A stretch of DNA of 14,614 nucleotides from an uncultured Eubacteriales bacterium (GCA_900549865.1 URPU01000058.1:1-14614); one strand, 5' to 3'; shown: positions 6,392 through 13,529, numbered from the stretch's first letter. A program made the numbers and translations. The notes: a model not told the origin generated them from the letters alone.

Positions 6392-8038
6392 ATGGCAAAA
6401 GGAAATCGGCAACCCTATATACACGGCGCGGCTATCCTTACAGTCGGCGTGATAATAATGAAGCTGCTGGGCTTTATATATAAGATCCCGCTCGGCAACA
6501 TCCTCGGCGACGAGGGGTACTCGATGTTCACGAGTGCCTACAGCATATATTTCATCTTCTTCACTCTGGCGACGGCCGGTCTGCCCGTGGCGCTGTCGCG
6601 CCTTGTGGCGGAGGCGGACGCAAATGGCCGGGCAAAGCAGGAGGAAAAGACCTTCCGCGTGGCGCTGGGCACCTTCTTCGTGATAGGGCTGGTGTTCGCG
6701 CTGATAATGTTCCTGTTCCCGGAATGGCTGGCGGACAAATACCTTGAAAACCCCGACGCCGCGCTGAGCATAAAGGCAATGAGCCCGGCAATACTTCTTG
6801 TGTGCCTCGTCTCGGCCTACCGCGGCTACTGTCAGGGCAACGGCAACATGATCCCCACCACGGTGGACGAGGTGCTGGAGGTGCTGTTCAAGGTCATTTC
6901 CGGCCTTATTCTGGCGCACCTTGCGATGAGCGCCGGGCTTGGGCGCCCTGTCGGCTCGGCAGGGGCGATACTGGGCGTTTCGATAGGCTCGGTCATATCG
7001 CTGCTTTACATGGTGATATACAAGCGGCGGAACTATGACATCCTTTCCGCGCCGTATTCCGCAGGCATCGTGGATGCAAACGACACGCCCGACGACGATG
7101 AAGTCGTTGATTCCACGGGGAAGATAGTGCGCGACATCCTCACAATCGGCGTGCCGATAGCTTTCGGCGCGTGCATAATGGCCATACTCAACAGCATCGA
7201 CTCGAAGCTGTGCATGAACAGGCTCCAGTCCGCGGCGGGCTTCAGCTATTACGAGGCGAAGGTGCTTTACGGTGTGTACGGCAAGGCGCAGACGCTGTTC
7301 AATCTGCCTGCGGCGTTCATCACGCCCCTCACCATCGCCATAGTTCCGGAGATATCCGGCGCTATCGCCCGGCGCGAGCACGCCTCCGCCGCCAGGACCG
7401 CGGAGGACTCCATGCGTATTTCGGCGCTGATAAGCCTGCCGATGGGCGTGGGGCTGACGGTGCTGGCCTACCCGATAATGCAGGTGCTGTACCCCAACAG
7501 CAACGCGGCAGGCCCCGGCCTTCTGCGCATCATGGGCGCGGCGAGCTTCTTCGTGTGCATAGTGCTGATGGAAAACGCGATATTGCAGGCGTCCGGCAGG
7601 GAAAAGCTGACCATGGTCACAATGATATCCGGCGGCGTCGTGAAGATAGTGATAAACTGGTTCCTCGTGGCAAGGCCGGAGATAAACATCTACGGCGCGC
7701 CGGTCGGCACGCTTGTGAGCTACATTTCGATGGCGGTGATAAACTATGTGTTCATGTGCCGCACGATAGAGGGGCGGCCCCGCCTTGTGAAGATATTCCC
7801 GCGGCCGCTTGCGGCAAGCCTGCTTATGGGAGCGTGCGCGTGGGCGGTATACGGACTGGGCGCGCGCTTCATCGGCGCGGGCGCGAGGCTTGGCATAGCG
7901 GTCAGCATGTTCGCCGCGATCCTTGCGGCCGTAGTGGTGTACGCGGTCTCCGCCGTGTGCCTGAAAGCAGTCACGGCAGAGGACATGAAGAGCATCCCCG
8001 GCGGAGAAAAAATAGGCAGGATTCTCCACTTTCGTTGA
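6392..8038 (+). CDS. MOP-superfamily polysaccharide/lipid-linked precursor flippase (SpoVB/YabM/YtgP-like)
   Basis: A 548-residue integral membrane protein with about 14 hydrophobic segments. It starts with HGAAILTVGVIIMKLLGFIYKIPLG and NILGDEGYSMFTSAY, the conserved opening of the SpoVB/YtgP/MurJ-like branch of the MOP exporter superfamily. Members move undecaprenyl-linked peptidoglycan or polysaccharide precursors across the membrane; SpoVB acts in spore cortex formation and YtgP as a MurJ. A soluble acidic loop (DANDTPDDDEVVDS, near residues 227-240) separates the first six or so helices from the rest, as in relatives. The ATG follows AAAGGAGG closely, an excellent ribosome site. The genes downstream (hup, rqcP) fit the position of B. 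subtilis yabM. Its own promoter seems to lie beyond the MITE, so the transcript would carry the element in a leader of more than 300 nt. No clear terminator follows the gene. Confidence 0.85.
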   Translation: MAKGNRQPYIHGAAILTVGVIIMKLLGFIYKIPLGNILGDEGYSMFTSAYSIYFIFFTLATAGLPVALSRLVAEADANGRAKQEEKTFRVALGTFFVIGLVFALIMFLFPEWLADKYLENPDAALSIKAMSPAILLVCLVSAYRGYCQGNGNMIPTTVDEVLEVLFKVISGLILAHLAMSAGLGRPVGSAGAILGVSIGSVISLLYMVIYKRRNYDILSAPYSAGIVDANDTPDDDEVVDSTGKIVRDILTIGVPIAFGACIMAILNSIDSKLCMNRLQSAAGFSYYEAKVLYGVYGKAQTLFNLPAAFITPLTIAIVPEISGAIARREHASAARTAEDSMRISALISLPMGVGLTVLAYPIMQVLYPNSNAAGPGLLRIMGAASFFVCIVLMENAILQASGREKLTMVTMISGGVVKIVINWFLVARPEINIYGAPVGTLVSYISMAVINYVFMCRTIEGRPRLVKIFPRPLAASLLMGACAWAVYGLGARFIGAGARLGIAVSMFAAILAAVVVYAVSAVCLKAVTAEDMKSIPGGEKIGRILHFR

Positions 8039-8086
8039 AACCGGCGCTTATTTTTCATAAAAACTCAAATTTCGGGGAATTTACTC

Positions 8087-8115
8087 TTGATATTAGCGGA
8101 GAACTATGCTAAATT
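8087..8115 (+). promoter_or_regulatory. Promoter of the HU gene
   Basis: TTGATA (8087-8092), 17-bp spacer, TAAATT (8110-8115). The expected start near 8122 leaves an unusually long leader of about 110 nt before the HU start codon. Confidence 0.55.
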
Positions 8116-8139
8116 TTACATGCTGCGTTTGCGGGGGTC

Positions 8140-8218
8140 CGCAGGGCGGCCGAAAGAAATGAGTATTCTGCGCAATTTTCGGGCAGACTCATCATATCAT
8201 GGCAGATGCCATATTTTT
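8140..8218 (+). promoter_or_regulatory. Structured 5' leader of the HU gene
   Basis: The leader contains a small hairpin ATGGCA-GA-TGCCAT (8199-8212) followed by T5 (8214-8218), ending directly before the AGGAGG ribosome site. Upstream, ATGAGT (8159-8164) can pair with ACTCAT (8187-8192). The last hairpin plus T-run looks like a weak terminator or a translation-control element. No known riboswitch class was recognised. Confidence 0.35.
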
Positions 8219-8231
8219 AGGAGGAATAGTA

Positions 8232-8507
8232 ATGAATAAAACCGAACTTATAGCGGCTGTTGCAGAGAAGGCCGGCATGTCCAAGAAGGACAGCGAAAAG
8301 GCAGTCAACGCTGTTTTTGAGTCCATCACCGCGGCCCTCACCGAGGGCGACAAGGTCCAGCTCGTCGGCTTCGGCACCTTCGACGTCAAGGAGCGCGGCG
8401 CACGCGTCGGCCGCAACCCCAGGACCAAGGAAGAGATAGAGATCCCTGCAAGCCGTGTTCCGTCCTTCAAGGTCGGCAAGGCTCTCAAGGACGCAGTTGC
8501 AAAGTAA
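8232..8507 (+). CDS. hup: HU family nucleoid DNA-binding protein
   Basis: A 91-residue HU/HBsu-type histone-like protein, exactly the family length. It opens MNKTELIAAVAEKAGMSKKD, the usual helical dimerisation part, and carries VGFGTFDVKERGAR (45-58), the GRNPRTKEEIEIPAS arm (60-74) with the DNA-kinking Arg-Asn-Pro at 61-63, and the closing PSFKVGKALKDAV. HU dimers bend and compact DNA without sequence specificity. The ATG at 8232 follows AGGAGG by about 7 nt. An in-frame ATG at 8199 would add MADAIFLGGIV, but this is translated leader hairpin and lacks a ribosome site. Its codons lean to C-ending choices, consistent with strong expression. It is separated from rqcP by a terminator-like hairpin, so rqcP probably receives only partial read-through. 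Confidence 0.95.
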   Translation: MNKTELIAAVAEKAGMSKKDSEKAVNAVFESITAALTEGDKVQLVGFGTFDVKERGARVGRNPRTKEEIEIPASRVPSFKVGKALKDAVAK

Positions 8508-8522
8508 GAAGCAAACGGTCAT

Positions 8523-8557
8523 GGCAGCGGCGCGGGGCATCCGCACGCTGCCGTTTT
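8523..8557 (+). terminator. Terminator-like hairpin between hup and rqcP
   Basis: GGCAGCG/CGCTGCC (8523-8529 with 8546-8552), extended by an inner GCGG/CCGC, then GTTTT. It ends 11 nt before the rqcP start codon. It probably limits rather than blocks read-through, giving much more HU message than RqcP message. Confidence 0.65.
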
Positions 8558-8568
8558 CATAAGAGCAT

Positions 8569-8811
8569 ATGAGACTTGACAAATACCTTAAGGTCTCCCG
8601 CCTGATAAAGCGGCGCACCGTGGCGAACGAGGCCTGCGACGGCGAACGCGTGAGCGTGAACGGCCGGCAGGTGAAGGCCAGCTATCAGGTGAAGGTCGGG
8701 GACGTTATAGAGATCGCCTTCGGGCAGCGCACGCTTCGGGTCGAGGTGACGCAGATAAGCGAGACGGCCAACAAGGCGGACGCCCCGGCGATGTACAAAG
8801 AGATAGAATAA
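8569..8811 (+). CDS. rqcP: RqcP (YabO/Hsp15-like) S4-domain RNA-binding protein
   Basis: An 80-residue protein that is essentially one S4 domain: MRLDKYLKVSRLIKRR (1-16), VANEACDGERVSVNGRQVKASYQVKVGD (18-45) and a short C-terminal tail. In Bacillus, RqcP (YabO) binds 50S subunits carrying stalled peptidyl-tRNA and works with RqcH during C-terminal alanine tailing of the incomplete chain. Family length and gene position next to the SpoVB-like flippase and HU fit this assignment well. The ribosome site is poor: only AAGAG lies just 3 nt before the ATG, so translation may be weak or partly coupled. The usual yabP and yabQ sporulation genes do not follow; a strong terminator ends the unit immediately. 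Confidence 0.9.
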   Translation: MRLDKYLKVSRLIKRRTVANEACDGERVSVNGRQVKASYQVKVGDVIEIAFGQRTLRVEVTQISETANKADAPAMYKEIE

Positions 8812-8841
8812 AAGCTGCACGGTGAAAACCGTGCAGCTTTT
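8810..8841. terminator. Bidirectional terminator between rqcP and the P-loop gene
   Basis: Perfect stem AAAAGCTGCACGGT/ACCGTGCAGCTTTT (8810-8823 with 8828-8841) around a GAAA loop, with T-runs on both strands. It overlaps the rqcP stop codon (8809-8811) and serves the two convergent genes. Confidence 0.9.
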
Positions 8842-8870
8842 GCATAATACGTATTTATATCAAATTTATA

Positions 8871-9284
8871 TCAAAGCACAAACTTTTTAAGCGCTTCGGG
8901 CGCAGCGTCGGGATCGGTGGAGATGCTGATGAAGAATTCTATCTTCTCCGCCTCGGAGAACTTGTCCAGCCACGAGATAAATCCGATGAGCGCCTCCTCG
9001 GACTTGTCGCTTACGAGCTTGTAGAAGTTGTCTATGTAGAAATGGGTGATGTCATAATTTCCGGCATGGATGCCGCAGATGAGACCCTTGAGGAATTCAT
9101 AGGTGCCAATGTCGTAGGTGCCGGCGTCGATAAGACGGGCCTGATAGGGGATGTCATAGGTGAGCTTGCGCTCCTTCTCGATAACGACGACGTCGCCGTT
9201 CCCCTCGTCAACAGCCTCGCGGACAAGATCGACCAGCTTCTTCGTCTTTCCGGATCCTTTCAGACCCAAGATCAGCTTAACCAT
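8871..9284 (-). CDS. Small P-loop NTPase-like protein of unknown function
   Basis: A 137-residue soluble protein with a clear Walker A site at the very N-terminus, GLKGSGKT (7-14), and a plausible Walker B strand ITHFYID (79-85, acidic D85). Between them lie VVVIEKERKLTYDIPYQARL (32-51) and GTYEFLKGLICGIHAGNYD. It resembles a group of short clostridial proteins that I recall being loosely labelled 'twitching motility protein PilT'; it is far too short to be a PilT motor and lacks its other motifs. I know of no established function. The start at 9284 follows AAGGAG by 10 nt; an in-frame ATG at 9305 has no ribosome site. It is transcribed alone, divergently from the dehydratase operon, and stops before a shared terminator. 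Confidence 0.75.
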   Translation of the reverse strand: MVKLILGLKGSGKTKKLVDLVREAVDEGNGDVVVIEKERKLTYDIPYQARLIDAGTYDIGTYEFLKGLICGIHAGNYDITHFYIDNFYKLVSDKSEEALIGFISWLDKFSEAEKIEFFISISTDPDAAPEALKKFVL

Positions 9285-9342
9285 TTCGGCCACGCTCCTT
9301 TTCAATTTTTCAATAATGGTTGTTCGCGCTTTCTTTGACTAC

Positions 9343-9371
9343 AGCTTACCATCTTTCCGCGAAAAGGGCAA
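9343..9371 (-). promoter_or_regulatory. Promoter of the small P-loop gene
   Basis: On the minus strand TTGCCC (9371-9366), 17-bp spacer, TAAGCT (9348-9343). The expected start near 9336 gives a leader of about 50 nt. Confidence 0.45.
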
Positions 9372-9446
9372 GAGCATAGTTGTGAATCGCCGGTAAATTT
9401 TCCTCAGAGGTGTGTGAGCACGGCGGTAAAGTGCCAATAATACGAA

Positions 9447-9493
9447 GAAGGCGCGCGGAAAGCGTGCCTTCTTTAGACAATTTGGCAAAATTG
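9447..9493. other. Hairpin and dyad in the divergent region before the dehydratase operon
   Basis: The 335-bp gap between the divergent P-loop and dehydratase genes holds no gene. It contains a 10-bp stem GAAGGCGCGC/GCGTGCCTTC (9447-9456 with 9462-9471, one wobble) with a poor T-tail, and next to it the perfect dyad CAATTT-GGCA-AAATTG (9478-9493). The dyad lies about 25 bp upstream of the candidate dehydratase -35 box, where an activator or repressor could bind. The rest is AT-richer than the genes. Confidence 0.4.
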
Positions 9494-9517
9494 CATAAAA
9501 AATACCATGATAATTCC

Positions 9518-9547
9518 TTGACGTGGAGGGCACGAGTGTGTTAACAT
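9518..9547 (+). promoter_or_regulatory. Candidate promoter of the dehydratase operon
   Basis: TTGACG (9518-9523), 18-bp spacer, TAACAT (9542-9547), with an expected start near 9554. The -10 box is weak, which would suit an activated promoter. GCGTAC/GTACGC (9556-9561 with 9577-9582) could form a small hairpin at the start of the leader. Confidence 0.4.
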
Positions 9548-9619
9548 TCTAATAAGCGTACTTTGACTGAGTGCCGGTACGCCCGGCGCTTGACCAATAA
9601 ATTAAAAGAGGTGTATCGC

Positions 9620-10804
9620 TTGAAAGATCTAAAGCATCTGATCTACTTTGAGAACCTGCTTCAGGACGCACAGAACGAGCTTGTGACAAAGGCCGTCGAG
9701 GAAGGCAAGCACGCCCTCGGGTACAACTGCTACTACATACCCGAAGCGCTGCTGAATCTGCCCGGCTGCTTCTCGGCCCGCCTGCGCGCCCCGCGCTGCA
9801 CGTCCACGGACGTGGCAAACTACTACATGACCACCCGCACGTGCCCCTATGTCCGCTCTATCCTTGAGCGCGCCATCGAGGGCGGCTACAACTTCCTTGA
9901 GGCTCTGTTCGGCGCGGAGTGCTGCGCCGCGATGGAGCGTATGGAAGAGCACTTTGCCCTGATAAACCCGGTAAAGAACGACAAGTTCTTCACCACCATA
10001 ATCGACCCGCCCATGAAGGGCGACAAGACCAACCTTGAATACTACAAGGTCGAGCTCCAGCACAAGATCGTCGATAAGCTGGCCGAGCGCGGCGTGGACG
10101 TATCCGAGGAGGCCATGCGCGCGGCTATCGCCGACCACAATGAGATAAGCCGCATCATCACCGAGATAGGCGACAGGCGCAAGCTCGACAACCCCAACAT
10201 CACGGGCTATGAGTTCCACGTCATCCAGCTCGTCAGCCAGGTGTGCCCGCACTACCTCATCAAGCCCTACCTTGAAGAGACGCTTGAGGAGCTTAAGACC
10301 CGCGAGCCGGAGCCGCAGTTCCCCTTCCGCGTGAGAGTGGCCGTGGCCGGATCCGAGATCGACGACCCCGAGTTCACAAAGCTTATCGAAAACTGCGGCG
10401 CGATGGTCGTGGCGGACAGGTACTGCTTCGGCTCCTTCCCCGGCCGCGAACAGATAGAGATAAGAGACGGCGAGACCGCGTTCGACGCCATCTGCCGCCA
10501 CTATCTGCACTGGAACCAGTGCGTGCGCTTCATGGACGGCGAAAAGATCGACCAGCGCACCGCCGAGATAAGGCGCCTTGTCGATGAGTTCAAGGCCGAC
10601 GGCGTGATCTATGAGAACATGAAGTTCTGCGAGTTCTGGAGCTATGAGAAGGTCCTCGCCTCCCACATCTTCATAAACGAGCTTAACATTCCCTGCTGCA
10701 CCATCGAGAAGGAATATGCCCTCGGCGCTGCGGGCCAGCTCCGCACACGTTTCCAGGCGTTCATAGAATCTCTGGAGATCAAGAACATTCAGGGAGGTAA
10801 GTAA
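9620..10804 (+). CDS. 2-hydroxyacyl-CoA dehydratase family subunit (HgdB/FldC-like, HGD-D domain)
   Basis: A 394-residue protein of the 2-hydroxyacyl-CoA dehydratase / benzoyl-CoA reductase family. Features include EEGKHALGYNCYYIPEALL (27-45), where most relatives place a G-x-F/Y-x-PEEL segment; cysteines at 37, 50, 60, 75, 101/102 and 337; and a C-terminal EKEYALGAAGQLRTRFQAF stretch (363-381), the family's E-x-D/E-Y...GQ-x-x-TR signature. By analogy, C75, C101 or C102, and C337 are the likely [4Fe-4S] ligands. Such enzymes remove water from (R)-2-hydroxyacyl-CoA by a ketyl radical after activation by an ATP-driven HgdC/FldI-type protein. The start is TTG at 9620, chosen because AGAGGTG lies 6 nt upstream; an earlier TTG at 9563 has no ribosome site. 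The stop is one base before the ATG of the partner subunit. The substrate cannot be told. Confidence 0.8.
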   Translation: MKDLKHLIYFENLLQDAQNELVTKAVEEGKHALGYNCYYIPEALLNLPGCFSARLRAPRCTSTDVANYYMTTRTCPYVRSILERAIEGGYNFLEALFGAECCAAMERMEEHFALINPVKNDKFFTTIIDPPMKGDKTNLEYYKVELQHKIVDKLAERGVDVSEEAMRAAIADHNEISRIITEIGDRRKLDNPNITGYEFHVIQLVSQVCPHYLIKPYLEETLEELKTREPEPQFPFRVRVAVAGSEIDDPEFTKLIENCGAMVVADRYCFGSFPGREQIEIRDGETAFDAICRHYLHWNQCVRFMDGEKIDQRTAEIRRLVDEFKADGVIYENMKFCEFWSYEKVLASHIFINELNIPCCTIEKEYALGAAGQLRTRFQAFIESLEIKNIQGGK

Positions 10805-10805
10805 A

Positions 10806-12413
10806 ATGAAGGTTACAGATAAGCTTATCGCTTCCATAGACAAAAAGCTTGAGCGTTTCGACCCGCTGTGGCAGGCCGAAAACGGCGTCGGCGGCCTGAG
10901 AAGCCGCTACTACGACAAGACCGGCGTCGCCAAATGGCGCGAGTGGCGCGGCGTGAAGGACACCTTCTATGACTACACCCAGTGGCTCAACAACCTCGTG
11001 AGCATGGTGCAGATGGTCGCCTCCGCCCCCATCCCCTGCCTGAAGGGCTTCTGGGAATACCGCTGGATGGGCTCGTACCTGGGCACGTTCATGTTCATCG
11101 ACCGCCTGTTTGAAGGCTACCGCGGGAAGGAGCTTCGCATCGCGCACATGAACATGCACGCTATCGTGCAGAGCCTGACCAAGAGGATAGCTTTCGCCCT
11201 CAAGAACGACAAGCGCCTCGGCGGCGGCCCCGACAGCGACAATATAGTCCCGATGGACGAGGTCATCCCCGCGCTTATCATGAAGGGCTTCAAGGGCCTG
11301 ACCGGCTTCCCGCTCCAGACCCTGCCTGAGTTCATCATCTGCGACGTTGACCAGCATATTGAGCCTTACTACATCGACGTGGCCGAGTCCTTCGGCCTGC
11401 CGGCGGACGTGTGCTCCCGCTGCTCGGCGGAGACGGGCGTGGCGCTGGACGACGCTTTCCCGATATTCGGCAAGGCCTTCGTCACGACCAACATGCCCTG
11501 CAACGCGTCTGAGGCGACCTCAATGTTCCAGCGCCGCCGCGTCGCGCTGCCCGACTACGCAGTGACGCTGGCGATGCAGCACACCGAGCCTGAGGCCATC
11601 CCCTATTCCAGAGCTGTGCTTGAAGAGATGATAGCCTTTGTAGAGAAGGAATACGGTGTCAAGTACGACTGGAACGAGCTTTTCAAGTACGCGGAGCTTT
11701 TCAACGAGCAGAACACCATCGAGCTTGAAAAGTGGGACTTCTTCAAGACCCCGTACTCCCCGCTCTCCGGTATTGCGGAATCGCTCTACAAGCTGTATGA
11801 GTGGCAGTCCGTCAACGGGCAGGATCCGTACTTCAACAAGGTAGACCGCAAGGTCATCGAGATCATGCGCAAGGCGTATGAAGAAAAATATGTGCCCTTC
11901 GGCGGCAAGACGCGCCACCGCGCCTTCCTGTGGGGACCCTCCGCCGTTTACTACACCGATTTCCCGACCTGGGCGCAGAACTGCTGGGGCATCACTATCG
12001 TGCTGAACATGGACTCCACCATGGGCTACAACATGATAGACACGCACGACCCCGACAAGGCGATGGACGACCTGACCGCAATGACGCAGCGCGCATGTAT
12101 GCGCCACCACGCCGTCGGCGGCTGGGACAATGTCAACGCCGTCTGGGAGTGGGCGAAGAACTTCAACTGCGACATGGTCCTCATGAACGACAACATCGCC
12201 TGCAAGGGTATGCTCGGCGTGCACGCCCTCATGGAGGAGCAGGCGCGCGACCTCGGCTTCCACTTCATCTTCATCGAGCATGACCTTGAGGACAGCCGCA
12301 CCGTGTCCCGTCAGGAAATGAGAAACTGCGTCAACAACTACATGTCCGTCGTCCTCAACGAGAAGCCGCTTGACCCGACCATCGTGGAGTTTGACGATTC
12401 CATGGCATACTGA
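10806..12413 (+). CDS. 2-hydroxyacyl-CoA dehydratase family, large divergent second subunit
   Basis: A 535-residue partner of the preceding subunit, clearly longer than the 380-480 residues usual for HgdA/HgdB-type chains. The HGD-D pattern is recognisable: CSRCSAETG (203-211) and a further Cys at 232, NCDMVLMNDNIACKG (454-468) with C466 in the place of the late iron-sulfur ligand, and FIFIEHDLEDSRTVSRQEMRN (487-507) as the C-terminal active-site signature. The N-terminal 150 residues (QWLNNLVSMVQMV, YRWMGSYLGTFMFIDRLFEG) and the aromatic FPTWAQNCWG segment (387-396) look particular to this subtype. GGAGG lies 8 nt before the ATG. Codons are strongly biased to C-ending forms in both subunits, suggesting high expression. 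No activator ATPase or CoA-transferase gene is in the window. TGA is followed at once by TAG. Confidence 0.8.
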   Translation: MKVTDKLIASIDKKLERFDPLWQAENGVGGLRSRYYDKTGVAKWREWRGVKDTFYDYTQWLNNLVSMVQMVASAPIPCLKGFWEYRWMGSYLGTFMFIDRLFEGYRGKELRIAHMNMHAIVQSLTKRIAFALKNDKRLGGGPDSDNIVPMDEVIPALIMKGFKGLTGFPLQTLPEFIICDVDQHIEPYYIDVAESFGLPADVCSRCSAETGVALDDAFPIFGKAFVTTNMPCNASEATSMFQRRRVALPDYAVTLAMQHTEPEAIPYSRAVLEEMIAFVEKEYGVKYDWNELFKYAELFNEQNTIELEKWDFFKTPYSPLSGIAESLYKLYEWQSVNGQDPYFNKVDRKVIEIMRKAYEEKYVPFGGKTRHRAFLWGPSAVYYTDFPTWAQNCWGITIVLNMDSTMGYNMIDTHDPDKAMDDLTAMTQRACMRHHAVGGWDNVNAVWEWAKNFNCDMVLMNDNIACKGMLGVHALMEEQARDLGFHFIFIEHDLEDSRTVSRQEMRNCVNNYMSVVLNEKPLDPTIVEFDDSMAY

Positions 12414-12435
12414 TAGGAAAGGAAAGGTCTGAAAT

Positions 12436-12618
12436 ATGAAGAAATTCTGGAGCTTTCTGATGAAGCTTATAGGCAAGCTGATACTCATCGGCTTCATCGG
12501 CTTCGTCGCCACCTTCGCGCTGTACATGTTCAACGGCGAGAACAAGCTCATATACTATGTCGTAAGACCGCTTCTGAACAAGCACTATGACTCTCAGGTG
12601 AGAGACAGAAGGATCTGA
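12436..12618 (+). CDS. Small single-span membrane protein co-transcribed with the dehydratase
   Basis: A 60-residue protein: a basic N-terminus (K2, K3, K10, K14), one hydrophobic helix at about residues 15-32 (LILIGFIGFVATFALYMF spans it), then an outer or inner tail NGENKLIYYVVRPLLNKHYD and the charged end QVRDRRI. I do not recognise the family. AAAGG lies 8 nt before the ATG, only 22 nt separate it from the dehydratase stop, and a strong terminator follows immediately, so it is the third gene of that operon. By the positive-inside rule the N-terminus should face the cytoplasm. It could anchor the dehydratase at the membrane or help a transporter, but nothing in the sequence proves either. 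Confidence 0.75.
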   Translation: MKKFWSFLMKLIGKLILIGFIGFVATFALYMFNGENKLIYYVVRPLLNKHYDSQVRDRRI

Positions 12619-12634
12619 ACCGCGAATGACACCC

Positions 12635-12677
12635 AAAGGGGGCTGCAGCAAAACAAAAACTGCTGCAGCCCCTTTTT
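12635..12677 (+). terminator. Terminator of the dehydratase operon
   Basis: GGGGCTGCAGCA/TGCTGCAGCCCC, flanked by AAAG/CTTTTT, with a 10-nt A-rich loop and one bulged G (12635-12650 with 12661-12675), followed by T5. It starts 17 nt after the small membrane gene. Confidence 0.92.
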
Positions 12678-12705
12678 CGTTATCCTCCGGCGAATGTGAA
12701 ACGTA

Positions 12706-12734
12706 TGGACAAACGCCGCGCGGGCGGGTAAAAT
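12706..12734 (+). promoter_or_regulatory. Promoter of the YgjP-like gene
   Basis: TGGACA (12706-12711), 17-bp spacer, TAAAAT (12729-12734), each with one mismatch to consensus. It lies between the operon terminator and the start codon at 12771. Confidence 0.65.
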
Positions 12735-12770
12735 GGACGCATAAGAGACTGAATGTGAGGGAGCGGCGCA

Positions 12771-13466
12771 ATGCAGAAGGAAATCGTCATAGCGGGGCAG
12801 CGCATCGGGTACACGCTGGAGAGAAAGCGCGTGAAGAACATAAACCTGCGCATTCGCCCTGACGGGAGCGTATACGTCTCCGCCGCGCCGTTCGTGCCGC
12901 AATCGGCGATAGACAGGCTCATCCTTTCAAACGCGCAGGCCGTGCTTGCGGGCATAAGGCGCGCGGAGGAGATAAAGGCGCGCGCCGGAGGCGACGGCGA
13001 GTCGCTCATCTTCGGCGTCAGGTACCCGGTGGAGGTATGCGCGGGGAAGAAAAACACGGCGGAGCTTACGCCAAGCGCCGTGCGCGTGACCCTGAAGGAC
13101 GTGCAGGATGAGGCCGCGCGCGGCCGGGCGCTTGATAAGCTGCTGCGGGAGGAGTGCGTGCGCGCCGTGACAGACTGCTGTGAGCGGGTGTACCCGCGCT
13201 TTCGAGACATGGGCGTAGCGTGGCCGGAAATAAGATTCCGCCGCATGACGGGCCGCTGGGGGAGCTGCCAGCCGTCGCGCGGCGTGATAACCTTCGCAAC
13301 GGGGCTTGTCCATGCGCGCGCGGAATGCATAGAGTACGTCGTGACGCACGAGTTCTGCCACCTTATACACCCGGATCACTCCCCGGCCTTTCACGCGCTG
13401 ATGACGCGGCTGATGCCGGACTGGAGGGCGCGGAAAAAGCTTCTGAACGAAACGCCGATAGTATAG
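12771..13466 (+). CDS. YgjP-like (DUF45/SprT-related) zinc metallopeptidase
   Basis: A 231-residue protein of normal family length. The N-terminal beta-rich part (IGYTLERKRVKNINLRIRPDG, 12-32) is the usual opening of YgjP proteins. GRWGSC (161-166) is the conserved motif before the active site. The zinc site reads HEFCHLIHPDHSPAF (193-207): H193 and H197 with E194 as the general base, and H203 as the expected third ligand. Many relatives have FW after this His; here it is FH. The protein is soluble with no signal peptide, so it acts in the cytoplasm; its substrate is not established. GAGGGAG lies 7 nt before the ATG. It is apparently transcribed alone, since the kinase gene downstream has its own promoter; no clear terminator separates them. 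Confidence 0.88.
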   Translation: MQKEIVIAGQRIGYTLERKRVKNINLRIRPDGSVYVSAAPFVPQSAIDRLILSNAQAVLAGIRRAEEIKARAGGDGESLIFGVRYPVEVCAGKKNTAELTPSAVRVTLKDVQDEAARGRALDKLLREECVRAVTDCCERVYPRFRDMGVAWPEIRFRRMTGRWGSCQPSRGVITFATGLVHARAECIEYVVTHEFCHLIHPDHSPAFHALMTRLMPDWRARKKLLNETPIV

Positions 13467-13500
13467 CGCCGCCCTGCGCGCCGAAGCGGGCGAAAGACGC

Positions 13501-13529
13501 TTGTGCGCGTGCGCGGGATAGGGTATAAT
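13501..13529 (+). promoter_or_regulatory. Promoter of the PfkB-family kinase gene
   Basis: TTGTGC (13501-13506), 17-bp spacer, perfect TATAAT (13524-13529). The expected start near 13536 gives a short leader containing the GAGGT ribosome site. Confidence 0.75.

Noticed and set aside
5931..6398. Minus-strand open frame of 155 codons across the MITE
   Set aside because: It crosses both the end of the FAD gene and the whole element, has no ribosome site, and is not confined to the element as a transposase or cargo gene would be.
6326..8029. Open frame of about 567 codons opposite the flippase gene
   Set aside because: Antisense shadow: rich in Arg, His and Ala with no membrane or domain pattern, while the plus strand encodes an unmistakable MOP flippase.
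9629..12551. Long minus-strand open frames opposite both dehydratase subunits
   Set aside because: No ribosome sites and no recognisable motifs; explained by the strong C-ending codon bias of the plus-strand genes.
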